Source: JADLHS01 sp036274115 (GTDB taxonomy: Bacteria; Verrucomicrobiota; Verrucomicrobiia; Limisphaerales; JADLHS01). From it: a DNA stretch of 64,000 nucleotides. The translations under genes were made by a program, and so were the position numbers. The stretch is taken from assembly GCA_036274115.1 (NCBI GenBank), contig DASUGI010000263.1, forward strand, positions 8,850-72,849, given 5' to 3'. Each line of letters opens with the position of its first letter. Positions within the stretch are counted from its first letter, which is position 1. This document shows positions 49,663 to 57,996 of this stretch, in pieces. The notes beneath the pieces were generated by a model. The model was not told the origin of the DNA. It made no database searches and saw only the letters and a list, made by a program, of their open reading frames with translations.

Positions 49663-50652
49663 TCAAAGATCAATGGTCGTAGCGCGGAAATACTTCAGGT
49701 TGGGGTCGGCCACCGTCTTGCAGTCTTTACCGCCAATCTTCAGCGTGCCGTCGTCACTCACAACCAACAGCCGGCTCGTGTCACCTGGCACGGCTTCAAT
49801 CGCTTCCGGATTGAGGTTCGCCAGTTCAGGCCGCGGCAATCGACGCGGCGCGTCCGCTCCTCCGTTCCACTCGTAGAGATGCGACTGGCCGCCGCCATCA
49901 AACGCGCCTGCAATTAGAAAATATCGATCGCCAACCCGCGCCAGGCTGCGAATCCCCAACCCACCGAGATCCAGCAACAAGGGGTCTCCGAAACGCGCGG
50001 GCTTGCCCTCAACCACCTCGGCCGGATTGAGCAAAGGTACGATCAACGCCTTGCCCTCGGGCACAGGGTTACGAAAGCCAATCAGAAGCTGCCCCTCTGG
50101 CGTCGCGCACAACGCTTCAATGTTCAGCGCGTTTTTCGTTTTGGGCGCACGTTTGGCAGCGGCTTCGAGGTTAAAAAGTTTGAGTCGCGGATCGCTGAAC
50201 AGATCGGTGAGCAACCGGACCCCCGGCTCTCCAACGGGTTTCACAATTGCCGTGCCATTCGAAACCGTCAGCGTCGTCGCAAACAGTCGTCGCCGACTCG
50301 GCCGATCTTTGCCATTTTTGTTTTGCGCGTGAGACGTAATCCAATACACCCGGTCGCCCAATGGCGCGGCTGCCTCCAGGTCCGCTTCCGGCGATTTGGG
50401 GTCAACCCGCAGGAAGGACGAAAGGTCCAGGGTTTGCAGCGGCGCACCACCTTGCGTCCGCGAGTAGACCCGAAGAATGTTGTCTTCATCGTCGGCAACG
50501 ACAAATAACTCGTCGTCCAACGGAACGACCGCGGAGGCATCGCACATGCCGCGACAGATCGTCACCGCGGCGGCAACGCCCAAAGACCGGTGACAACCGG
50601 CGAGCGCCAGCAAAACAAAACCGCTCAGAATGGGTTTACGCCAATTCATCAT
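49663..50652 (-). CDS. DUF3616 lipoprotein
   Basis: 329 aa. Lipoprotein signal with LALAGC at about residues 16-21. The rest matches the DUF3616 outline: DASAVVPLDDELFVVADDEDNILRVY, then DLEAAAPLGDRVYWITSHAQN and NIEALCATPEGQLLIGFRNP, which read as blades of a beta-propeller. The function of the family is unknown to me. Three bases separate its stop from the LTD gene start, and two separate it from the fusion-protein gene, so it is an integral member of the operon. Confidence 0.85.
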   Translation of the reverse strand: MMNWRKPILSGFVLLALAGCHRSLGVAAAVTICRGMCDASAVVPLDDELFVVADDEDNILRVYSRTQGGAPLQTLDLSSFLRVDPKSPEADLEAAAPLGDRVYWITSHAQNKNGKDRPSRRRLFATTLTVSNGTAIVKPVGEPGVRLLTDLFSDPRLKLFNLEAAAKRAPKTKNALNIEALCATPEGQLLIGFRNPVPEGKALIVPLLNPAEVVEGKPARFGDPLLLDLGGLGIRSLARVGDRYFLIAGAFDGGGQSHLYEWNGGADAPRRLPRPELANLNPEAIEAVPGDTSRLLVVSDDGTLKIGGKDCKTVADPNLKYFRATTIDL

Positions 50653-50654
50653 CC

Positions 50655-51797
50655 TTAAAGCGACGGCTGTTGTTGCCCGGAAGAGTCCGACTGCGCCGAG
50701 GAGGCCGGTAGCGCGTCCGCAGAGTCCGAAAACAACACATCGACAACCTCTCCGGGGCGGATGTGGACTTCGTCCGGCACCCGGACAATAACGGGCAAGC
50801 CCGCATCGACGAGCATGTCCGGCCGCACCATGGCAATGGAATTCGTCAATATCTCCATTTGGGCCCCGACTTGAATCACATGACTCAAAAACGCCTCGCG
50901 CTTGTGCGTCCGGGTGGTGACGCGAGCCGTCATTCCCACTTTGGGATCGACGCGATACGGTTGGCGCAGATAGGCGACCACGCGATCCGAGCGGAGCGAA
51001 CTGACCGTGAGCAAGGGTTCTCCCGCCAGTACGAACTCACCGTTCTGCCGATGCGGGGCATCGACCATGCCCGTGATCGGCGCCACGATGGTCAGCGGCT
51101 CGAGGTGCTTGGCGGCAACAGTCTGCGCTTCCTTCAAGTCTGCCAGCCATTTCGCCACGGCGGGATCAGCCTCGCCTAAGGTGTCTGGCTCACCGATGGG
51201 CCGCAGTTGTTCGAGACGCCGCTCGATCTGCGCAACCGCTTTGGCTTTCTCCTCGGCTTCCGTTTTGAGCGCGTCCCGGATGTTTATGCTCAATTCATAG
51301 ATATCCGCAGAAACGAGTTTCTCACGGAAGAGCGGTTCATTGCGGGCAACGTCGCGCTCCGCCTGCTCCAGCTTGACTTTCGCAATGGCAAGTTCGGATT
51401 TTGTCCTCAACAACTCGACGCGGATGCGTTCGAAGTTCATGGCGTTCCCCTCGGCCAGCGAGGGCTGGGATTGGACCCGGGCCATTTCGAACAGCGAACG
51501 CAACAGATCAAAGTCCACGCGAGCATCGACGGGATGGATTACCACCAGAGGCGTGCCGGCGGCGACAATGGTGTAAGGTTCAACGAGCCACTTTTGGATT
51601 TGTGCGGGTTGCGGGGCGGTGACAAAGGACCGAGCGCCTTCCCCAACACCCGGGGTCGTGGTCAAGGCAACCTGGTTTTTCCACAGCCAGACGGTTACCG
51701 TCCCGATAGCCAGGAAAACCACGGTTGGCACAAACCGGATACGAAATTCGCGCCAGCGCAACGATACGGGGGTAGGAACCGGCTGCAGGGGGGTCAT
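50655..51797 (-). CDS. HlyD/RND-type membrane-fusion protein
   Basis: 380 aa. One N-terminal membrane helix (FVPTVVFLAIGTVTVWLW, about 24-41), then a biotinyl-lipoyl-like half-motif (FVTAPQPAQIQKWLVEPYTIVAAGTPLVVI), an alpha-helical coiled-coil hairpin (about 95-215), the second lipoyl half (IVAPITGMVDAPHRQNGEFVLAGEPLLTV) and a beta-barrel. The C terminus is a short Ser/Gln tail. It is first in the operon with DUF3616, LTD and TolC-like genes, so it should dock on the TolC-like duct, but no ABC, RND or MFS pump is encoded within the operon. Confidence 0.9.
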   Translation of the reverse strand: MTPLQPVPTPVSLRWREFRIRFVPTVVFLAIGTVTVWLWKNQVALTTTPGVGEGARSFVTAPQPAQIQKWLVEPYTIVAAGTPLVVIHPVDARVDFDLLRSLFEMARVQSQPSLAEGNAMNFERIRVELLRTKSELAIAKVKLEQAERDVARNEPLFREKLVSADIYELSINIRDALKTEAEEKAKAVAQIERRLEQLRPIGEPDTLGEADPAVAKWLADLKEAQTVAAKHLEPLTIVAPITGMVDAPHRQNGEFVLAGEPLLTVSSLRSDRVVAYLRQPYRVDPKVGMTARVTTRTHKREAFLSHVIQVGAQMEILTNSIAMVRPDMLVDAGLPVIVRVPDEVHIRPGEVVDVLFSDSADALPASSAQSDSSGQQQPSL

Positions 51798-52085
51798 CGA
51801 CCTGCCTCCCCTGGTTGATAGGATTTGGAGAGATTTGCGCCGTCCAAGTCCCTAGAATGTCTTCTCTGATACGTCTGGTTGAATGCCATGGCTTAGATTC
51901 TGCACATCTTAGCCGCGAACCTGCCAGTTATCAATGCCTCTGGCGAGGCAAAATGCCTGAGTTTTTCAGGTATCCACCGAACCACCAGAACACCTGATGC
52001 AATAGATTATTCCAAAGCCAGCGATGAGAAGTTGAAAGAACTCGGTTTGCATCCGAAGCGGGCAAAGGGCTGAGGACGGCAGCTC
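51798..52085. other. Gap upstream of the fusion-protein operon
   Basis: 288 bases that must contain the promoter of the minus-strand operon starting at 51797 and the 3' end of the pseudopilin gene. It contains a small CCTGAGTTTTTCAGG hairpin at about 51956-51970 and AT-richer DNA at about 51990-52030. No gene, repeat or known regulatory site was recognised. Confidence 0.4.
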
Positions 52086-52913
52086 TCAATAGGAGCAACG
52101 ATCCCGCATCCAGGTCACATCCACGTTATTTGGAGTGGCAACGTTCAATTGCAGTCCGGTCCGCAAAGGAGGATAAGTCCGGGCATCAAGCCATTTGTGG
52201 ATTTCGGAATGACCGTCGGCGAAAGCAAATCCTGCTGCGCGATTGTGATAGCTGGCGGGGTAATCCACAATCTTCGTCGTTGCTGGATTGGGATAACCAT
52301 CCATCTCAGTCACAAAGTAGCCGTCGTTAATACTGTCCTGACGTTCATCGAGAAACACGAACGTCATTGAGGGACGCCGGATTTGCGACAGCTTTCGATA
52401 CACAATCGACTTGGGCGAGCTCAGCCCCCAGTACCCCTTGTAACCGGTTTCCGGCGAATTGCCGTTCCCGCCAATCCAGTTGCTCATGGTCACGCTCCGG
52501 ACGCGCGGAACGCGTTGGCCGAGATTGTTGATGCCATACGAAGTGTCGGCCGGACAACGCCAGATGCCAACCGAGTTGCCGCAATACGGCCAGAGCAAGC
52601 TCTTGCGCACCGTGATATCAAGATTCCAATTCTCCGCGGCACTCGGGTTCGCATCGTCGAGAAGTCCCGGCACCCACACGTACGGAGCGGCGGTTGCCGT
52701 GGTGGCATAAGCGAAGGGTAAAACCTCAAGGCTGTCTTCCGCATACATGCGCCAGGCGTACTGCAACTGTCGGGTATTGTTCATGCAGCCAATGCCTTGT
52801 GTCCGAATTTTCGCCTTGGACAAGGCCGGCAGGAGCAGGGCGGCCAGGATTGCGATGATGGCAATGACCACCAGCAGTTCGATCAACGTGAACGCCGTTT
52901 GCTTCCGGGACAT
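52086..52913 (-). CDS. Type II/IV-type pseudopilin, H-X9-DG type
   Basis: 275 aa. Prepilin leader MSRKQTAFTLIELLVVIAII with cleavage expected before Phe after the basic leader, and Glu5 of the mature protein. The C-terminal half has the H-X9-DG pattern (His-NRAAGFAFA-Asp-Gly) of the prepilin-associated domain that is greatly expanded in Verrucomicrobia, Planctomycetes and Lentisphaerae. An upstream in-frame start adds 16 residues but hides the leader. No pilus assembly genes are nearby; these orphan pseudopilins usually stand alone. Confidence 0.93.
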   Translation of the reverse strand: MSRKQTAFTLIELLVVIAIIAILAALLLPALSKAKIRTQGIGCMNNTRQLQYAWRMYAEDSLEVLPFAYATTATAAPYVWVPGLLDDANPSAAENWNLDITVRKSLLWPYCGNSVGIWRCPADTSYGINNLGQRVPRVRSVTMSNWIGGNGNSPETGYKGYWGLSSPKSIVYRKLSQIRRPSMTFVFLDERQDSINDGYFVTEMDGYPNPATTKIVDYPASYHNRAAGFAFADGHSEIHKWLDARTYPPLRTGLQLNVATPNNVDVTWMRDRCSY

Positions 52914-53058
52914 GCGCCAACCTTCAATCCCCGAACTCCGACAATCAAGCATGTTCTTCAAGGGTTCTGCAACCGACGTCTCGGAAGGCTGGGGAACAGT
53001 TTGCCTCGTGGCGCTCAGGCCGTTTTTTCATTTCGAACGAAGACCACTTCTCGGCGCC

Positions 53059-53094
53059 AAAAAGCCGGCAAGGACACACCCAATCCTTGCCGGC
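53059..53094 (-). terminator. Intrinsic terminator of the giant LamG/PA14 gene
   Basis: Perfect 11-bp stem GCCGGCAAGGA/TCCTTGCCGGC (53064-53074 and 53084-53094) with a 9-base loop, followed on the minus strand by TTTTT. It lies 10 bases after the stop of the gene at 53105. One of the clearest terminators in the window. Confidence 0.92.
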
Positions 53095-53104
53095 GAACCC
53101 ACCA

Positions 53105-56100
53105 CTATTCACGCACAACGCGATAGAATCGCTGCGGTGTGCCGGTGATTACCACCAGGTACGGGCTGGTCGGATTTCCCGGGACTGCGGTCCAGTTCAC
53201 GAGATCGGTCGATTGATACAATGTGCCGACGCCGGTCCAGGACACCGTGAGTTGGCCGTTACCGGGATTATAAACGGGCGCGTTGAATTGCGGTGGCGGC
53301 AAGGGGGCATACGTCTTCAAGACACTGCCGCTGATGGCGACCAGATTAGTCGAGGGCGTGGGATCGTTTTCCATCTTCCACGCCACTCGAACGTAATCCC
53401 CACCCGCTCCTTCGGTCTGGAGGGCGCGGATAAAATACGAGACGCCAGCCGTCAACGGGATCGCTGCCGAAGTGGCCGAATCCGTCCCCGGTTCCAGGAA
53501 ACCATCACAGCAATCGAGTTCGACGGCGATCGAAACCGCGTTGGCGGGATCAGCATCCGTGCTTAAAAACAGTTCGGACGCATCATCGCTGGCGATATAG
53601 AAGTAATAGTTGGTCGTGACGGTCGGCGTGATCCAGCCCGAGAGGCTGCAACCGTAGTTTTCGCCGAGTGGATTCGGGAAGCCGGGTTTGTTGTTGAGAT
53701 CGCCACCGGTAAAGGGCCCGGAGTCGAACGCGGCAAAGTTGACATTCGTGTACGGGGCCACGGGATAAAACGGACTGCTGACCAGATTGAAGATCCCATT
53801 GGGGATGTTCGGATAAAAATCCCAGTTGAGACCCTGGCTCAGCACGGGAGCCCACGCAGTGGCTACGGCAGGCAACATTACATTAGGGGTCTGCGCCTGG
53901 TCCGAGATGCCACTGACGTTCACGGTGTATTTCTGGCCGGGGACCAGTCCGGAGGTCGCAAGGTAGGCCGACAGGTTGTTGGCGCTCAGGGTCACGGCAC
54001 TCACGGTGGCGCCGCCGCTGACCGTGTAGTTGCCGGTGATAGTGGAACTCCCGGAATCAACAATTTCACTGAACGTGACTTTGACGATGTACGGATTCGT
54101 TCCGCTGAGACCGATGGTTGGGAGCGCGGTAACCGAAGCGATTGTCGGCCTGATGGTATCCGGATTGATGACCACATTCGCATTGACGGAGGTATCTCCA
54201 CCCACCGGATTGCTGACCACCAACCGATACACGCCACTGTCAGCCGGGTGTGCCGGAAAGATGACGAGGTTCAGACCATTCACGCCATTCGGATAATGCG
54301 GAGTTCCATCCGGGTTGCTGAAGTCGCTCAAGTCCCCACCATCCTTCTGCCATTGATAGGTGTTGGGAATTCCGGTGGCCGTAGCGGACAAGGTGACGGT
54401 GGCCCACTCGTTCGTCGTCACGCCCACCGGTTCGGTGGTGATGTTGGCTGCCGTCCAGATGAAACTCCAATGGTTGGAGATTCGGTCCTCGCTCAAGGCA
54501 TAATTGTAGAAGGCCACTTCGTCCACGACGCCGTTCCAGGGCGCGGCATTATCGCTGCGCTTGCCGATGGTAAGCGGCGCCACGGTATTGTTGACGAAGT
54601 CAGCGACCGGACCGGACGCCTGAGGCGCGCCATTCACGTAAAGCGTGCCATTAACGCCGTCGTAGGTATAGACCAGATGAACGGGCACGCCCGCCGCCGG
54701 CAAGGTCGTGCTGGTGAGGCGGGTCACCGCTGCATTCGGAGCGCCGAGGTCAATTCCGTATTCAGCCGTAAAGATGTTGGCATGGAGCGAGTAACCAGCG
54801 CGCGAGCCAACGCGGTATTGCGAAGACAAAATGATGCCGCCGGCGCCGGCGTTGGGTCGGGTCCACGCCTCAACGGTGAAAGGACCTGCGGGGTTTAATT
54901 CTGGAACATTGCTCACTTCGGCCCGCCCGTTGCCGGTCGCAAAATCCACGGCTGGATCGCTTTCGTTCACCAGCACCGGCGCGGCGCCAAGCGTGACGGT
55001 CGGGAAATAAATCGCGTTGTTGAAGCCGGCGGAGTCGACCGCCGTCGTCCCCGAAGTTTCACCGAGCCGCCAATAAGCCGTTGGACCGTCCGCAGCCACC
55101 GCCGCTGAGTAAGGACTCGGTGGTGTGATAAACGTCAACACGATGGGCTCGCTGTTGGTCCAACCAATGGCATTGGTGACATACAGCGTGTAGGTGGCCG
55201 ACGAACTGGTTGTCGTATTGGCGAGCACCAACGTCGGAGAAGTCGCTCCCGGGATGGCAATGCCGTTGGATCTCCACTGGTAAAGCAAAGGTAACGTGCC
55301 CGCCGTTTGCACCCGCAATTGAGGCGAACTCCCGGCCAGCAGGGTTTTGCCAGTGGGCTGACTCACGATACTGGGTGGAGCTGTGTTGGTTCCGAAGAAG
55401 TACTTGGAGTAATGAGTTTGGACGGCGAGCGTGGACAAAGCGGTGTTGTAAATCGCGAGTTCATCGATGTTGCCGACCCAACGGTTGTTCACGGCGGAAT
55501 TACCACGCGCACCGATCCACGCCGGACTCCCAATCACGCCACTGGCAGCGACGTTGGTCTTCGTGCCGAGGGGTTGTCCGTCCACGATGGCCGTGATTTC
55601 AGTGCCGTTTTGGACCACAAATGCCACATGCGCCTTGCGGCCAATCAAGTTCGGCACGTTCCAGCTGAGACTTCCCGAGTCGTTCAAATACGTCACGGCA
55701 CTGCCGTCGCGACTGGCGCCGAACGCATGATGCACTCCACCAGCGCTATCGAACTCGACTGAAAAGAACGTCGGGTCTTCGGGCGCGATGTGGCTCAGGT
55801 AAACCACGGCTTCCACGGTGCCGTTGCCCGCGCCGAACTCAAAAGCAGGGTTGTTCGGGATCTGCACGTCGCCGTCCAGATCGAACAACAAGGCACGCTG
55901 GCCAAACGCCCGATTCGTCCGTCCATCATAACTGACGCCACCTTCCAACGTGCCGTTAAAGGCGGCATTTTCAGTGTTCGTGACTGTCGCACCGGTGCTG
56001 CCATCCACCGGGAAATAAGCCACCAGACTGCTCTCGGCATTGATGGCGTTGCGATAGGTGCTGACATCTGCGGGATTGACGGGGACGACGGTTAAAGTCG

Positions 56101-57103
56101 CCGGCGCACTGGTGACTGAGATACTGCCGCCGGTTAAAACGCCGGCGAAAGTGTTGCCGGTGTCGGCAATCACGGCGGTGGGCAGAACATACTTGGCACT
56201 GGTAGCACCCCCAATCGGCAAACCGTTTCGCTGCCAGGAATACGTCAGGCTATTGTCGAAAGAGGCAATGACTTCAAACGGTGCGGCGCCGCCGTCCCAA
56301 ACCGTGGCGTTCTGCGGCCCGATGACAATGTTCGGCCCGGGCGGACGCAACAGGAAATCATTGGTCGTGAACGCGCCGGGCGCAAAAGTAAACATGCGCG
56401 CCTCGTCGAGAAAACCATCGAACGCCTGGTTATCGTTCGGCGTGCCGATGTAAATATCGCCCGTCGAAGGCACGTTAAAGGTGCTGCCCACTCCACTCAC
56501 GACGCCGTTGACATAAAAATAATTCGTCCCGTCAAGGTTCACGATGGCGAGGTGCGTCCACTTGTTGGTGTCAATCAACACCGGTGTCCCGATGGTCACG
56601 ACACTGTTTTCACCGCCATTGATCACGGTGCCTTCAAACGAGGACATGTCATCGCCGTTGTTCCGGATGCGCAGCGCCACGCCGCCTGCCTGGCCGGAGG
56701 AGAAAATCCAGGTGGAGTTGTTGATGTAGCCCTTGTCCTGGGGCAGCGCCCAGATTTCGATGCCGAAATTGGTGGCCGGCAGGCTGTAGCCAATGGCGCC
56801 CCACATGGCACTCTGCCGTTTGCCGTTCACTCCGATGCCCAGGCGAATGCAGTTCGTGGAGCGAAAGCCGGTCGTGCCCAGCGGTCCGCCCGCGCCATTA
56901 ACGATGCCCAAAGCTCCCATGTTGCCGCCCGTGCTGGGGTGAGTGGAGAATGCCGAAGTGAAATTCCGGCCCAAGCCACTGGAATCCGCAGTGGGGGTCG
57001 GAGCAGTGTCCAGATGCCACCATCCCTGAACGGTGACGGCAGCAGAACTGGTGAAAGCGCTGACTAACACGACAGTTGCAGCGAGTACGAGGGTTCTTTT
57101 CAT
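53105..57103 (-). CDS. Giant exported LamG/Ig-like/PA14-like protein
   Basis: 1,332 aa. The start at 57103 gives MKRTLVLAATVVLVSAFTSS as signal peptide; in-frame codons further up overlap a regulatory site. Order: LamG (about 25-235), Ig-like (YSWQRNGLPIGG), LamG (about 350-560), Ig-like (YQWRSNGIAIPGA), LamG (about 670-870), Ig-like (YQWQKDGGDLSD), a Big/SbsA-like unit (PTIASVTALPTIG), a PA14-like domain (LNWDFYPNIPNGIF, YYFYIASDDASELFLS), and the C-terminal module ending QRFYRVVRE. Probable surface glycan-binding adhesin. A site shared with the response-regulator gene lies 62 bases upstream. Confidence 0.88.
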   Translation of the reverse strand: MKRTLVLAATVVLVSAFTSSAAVTVQGWWHLDTAPTPTADSSGLGRNFTSAFSTHPSTGGNMGALGIVNGAGGPLGTTGFRSTNCIRLGIGVNGKRQSAMWGAIGYSLPATNFGIEIWALPQDKGYINNSTWIFSSGQAGGVALRIRNNGDDMSSFEGTVINGGENSVVTIGTPVLIDTNKWTHLAIVNLDGTNYFYVNGVVSGVGSTFNVPSTGDIYIGTPNDNQAFDGFLDEARMFTFAPGAFTTNDFLLRPPGPNIVIGPQNATVWDGGAAPFEVIASFDNSLTYSWQRNGLPIGGATSAKYVLPTAVIADTGNTFAGVLTGGSISVTSAPATLTVVPVNPADVSTYRNAINAESSLVAYFPVDGSTGATVTNTENAAFNGTLEGGVSYDGRTNRAFGQRALLFDLDGDVQIPNNPAFEFGAGNGTVEAVVYLSHIAPEDPTFFSVEFDSAGGVHHAFGASRDGSAVTYLNDSGSLSWNVPNLIGRKAHVAFVVQNGTEITAIVDGQPLGTKTNVAASGVIGSPAWIGARGNSAVNNRWVGNIDELAIYNTALSTLAVQTHYSKYFFGTNTAPPSIVSQPTGKTLLAGSSPQLRVQTAGTLPLLYQWRSNGIAIPGATSPTLVLANTTTSSSATYTLYVTNAIGWTNSEPIVLTFITPPSPYSAAVAADGPTAYWRLGETSGTTAVDSAGFNNAIYFPTVTLGAAPVLVNESDPAVDFATGNGRAEVSNVPELNPAGPFTVEAWTRPNAGAGGIILSSQYRVGSRAGYSLHANIFTAEYGIDLGAPNAAVTRLTSTTLPAAGVPVHLVYTYDGVNGTLYVNGAPQASGPVADFVNNTVAPLTIGKRSDNAAPWNGVVDEVAFYNYALSEDRISNHWSFIWTAANITTEPVGVTTNEWATVTLSATATGIPNTYQWQKDGGDLSDFSNPDGTPHYPNGVNGLNLVIFPAHPADSGVYRLVVSNPVGGDTSVNANVVINPDTIRPTIASVTALPTIGLSGTNPYIVKVTFSEIVDSGSSTITGNYTVSGGATVSAVTLSANNLSAYLATSGLVPGQKYTVNVSGISDQAQTPNVMLPAVATAWAPVLSQGLNWDFYPNIPNGIFNLVSSPFYPVAPYTNVNFAAFDSGPFTGGDLNNKPGFPNPLGENYGCSLSGWITPTVTTNYYFYIASDDASELFLSTDADPANAVSIAVELDCCDGFLEPGTDSATSAAIPLTAGVSYFIRALQTEGAGGDYVRVAWKMENDPTPSTNLVAISGSVLKTYAPLPPPQFNAPVYNPGNGQLTVSWTGVGTLYQSTDLVNWTAVPGNPTSPYLVVITGTPQRFYRVVRE

Positions 57104-57164
57104 AGGTCTAACGGAGTTGGGTGTCGAAGTCACAGGCCATGGATTTTGCATCCGGCAAAACTCC

Positions 57165-57196
57165 GGGGTATCCCCCGTTTGGGTAATTCCGCTCCC
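57165..57196 (-). promoter_or_regulatory. Shared GC-rich site upstream of the giant LamG gene
   Basis: ATCCCCCGTTTGGGTAA on the plus strand (TTACCCAAACGGGGGAT on the gene's strand), ending in CGCTCCC. The 17-base core differs at only one position from the site at 57968. It lies about 62-93 bases before the LamG start at 57103, in promoter range. Candidate binding site for the NarL-type regulator encoded next door, or a shared promoter element. Confidence 0.6.
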
Positions 57197-57213
57197 AACC
57201 AATCAGGCCGCTT

Positions 57214-57888
57214 CTAATTCCCCGTCTTGGAAAAGGGCGGGTTTGTCACAGGCCTTTTGTCCATGCCCAGGAATTTCACGACGGCCTCGCTTCGGGAATG
57301 GACGTGAAATTTCTCGTACACGCGCTTGAGATGATGGCGCACGGTTTCGAGGCCCACGGAAAGCTGCTCGCCAATCTCCTTATTGCCGTAACCGCGACTG
57401 ACCAACTCCAGGATTTCTCGTTCCCGCCGACTCAATTCAACGTGTTCTTGCGGCGGGTTGGCGGTGGTGCGTTGAAAGGTTTCCACGAGCCGCCGCGCGA
57501 CTTCACTGGTCATGGGTGCGCCACCCTGCTTCACGTCTTTAATCGCCTGAATTAATTGCTCGGGTGGCGTTCGCTTGAGCAGGTAGCCGCACGCGCCCGC
57601 CTGCAACGCCCGGAAAATTTTGTCGTTATCCTCATACACCGTCAGCATGATCACGTCCGCATCCGGCAAGGTTTCCTTCAGTCGTGCGGTGCATTCGATG
57701 CCGGAAATATTCGGCAGATGGATGTCCATAAGAATCACATCCGGCCGGCAATGCGGCATGGTGGCCAGCGCTTCTTCGCCGCTGCTGACTGCACATTCAC
57801 ACCGCAGCCCCGGCGTATCGTCAATAATGCGCCGCAGGCTCTCGCGGATGGTTCGGCTGTCTTCAACGATGGCAACTTTGATTGACAT
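57214..57888 (-). CDS. NarL/FixJ-family response regulator
   Basis: 224 aa. Receiver domain with acidic Glu9-Asp10 and phosphoacceptor Asp55 (VILMDIHLPN), conserved Thr in IMLTVYED and Lys in GYLLKR. LuxR-type HTH at about 155-205 (LSRREREILELVSRGYGNKEIGEQL as the first part, then VRHHLKRVYEKF). It follows the propeller histidine kinase by 108 bases on the same strand, so it should be phosphorylated by it. Its promoter region carries the site shared with the LamG gene. Confidence 0.95.
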   Translation of the reverse strand: MSIKVAIVEDSRTIRESLRRIIDDTPGLRCECAVSSGEEALATMPHCRPDVILMDIHLPNISGIECTARLKETLPDADVIMLTVYEDNDKIFRALQAGACGYLLKRTPPEQLIQAIKDVKQGGAPMTSEVARRLVETFQRTTANPPQEHVELSRREREILELVSRGYGNKEIGEQLSVGLETVRHHLKRVYEKFHVHSRSEAVVKFLGMDKRPVTNPPFSKTGN

Positions 57889-57967
57889 ATAAAGAGTCGG
57901 CAGGATGACTTTTACACGGCACCTTCGCCTCGTCTGCCCTCAGAGTGCCGCGTCGCGAACGCGTTTT

Positions 57968-57995
57968 CCATCCCCCGATTGGGTAACAGCACTCG
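57968..57995 (-). promoter_or_regulatory. Shared GC-rich site upstream of the response-regulator gene
   Basis: ATCCCCCGATTGGGTAA, 16 of 17 bases identical to the site at 57165-57196, followed by a related CACTC in place of CGCTC. It starts 80 bases upstream of the regulator start at 57888, in the 108-base gap after the kinase gene. This suggests the regulator gene has its own promoter and may control itself. Confidence 0.6.
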
Positions 57996-57996
57996 G

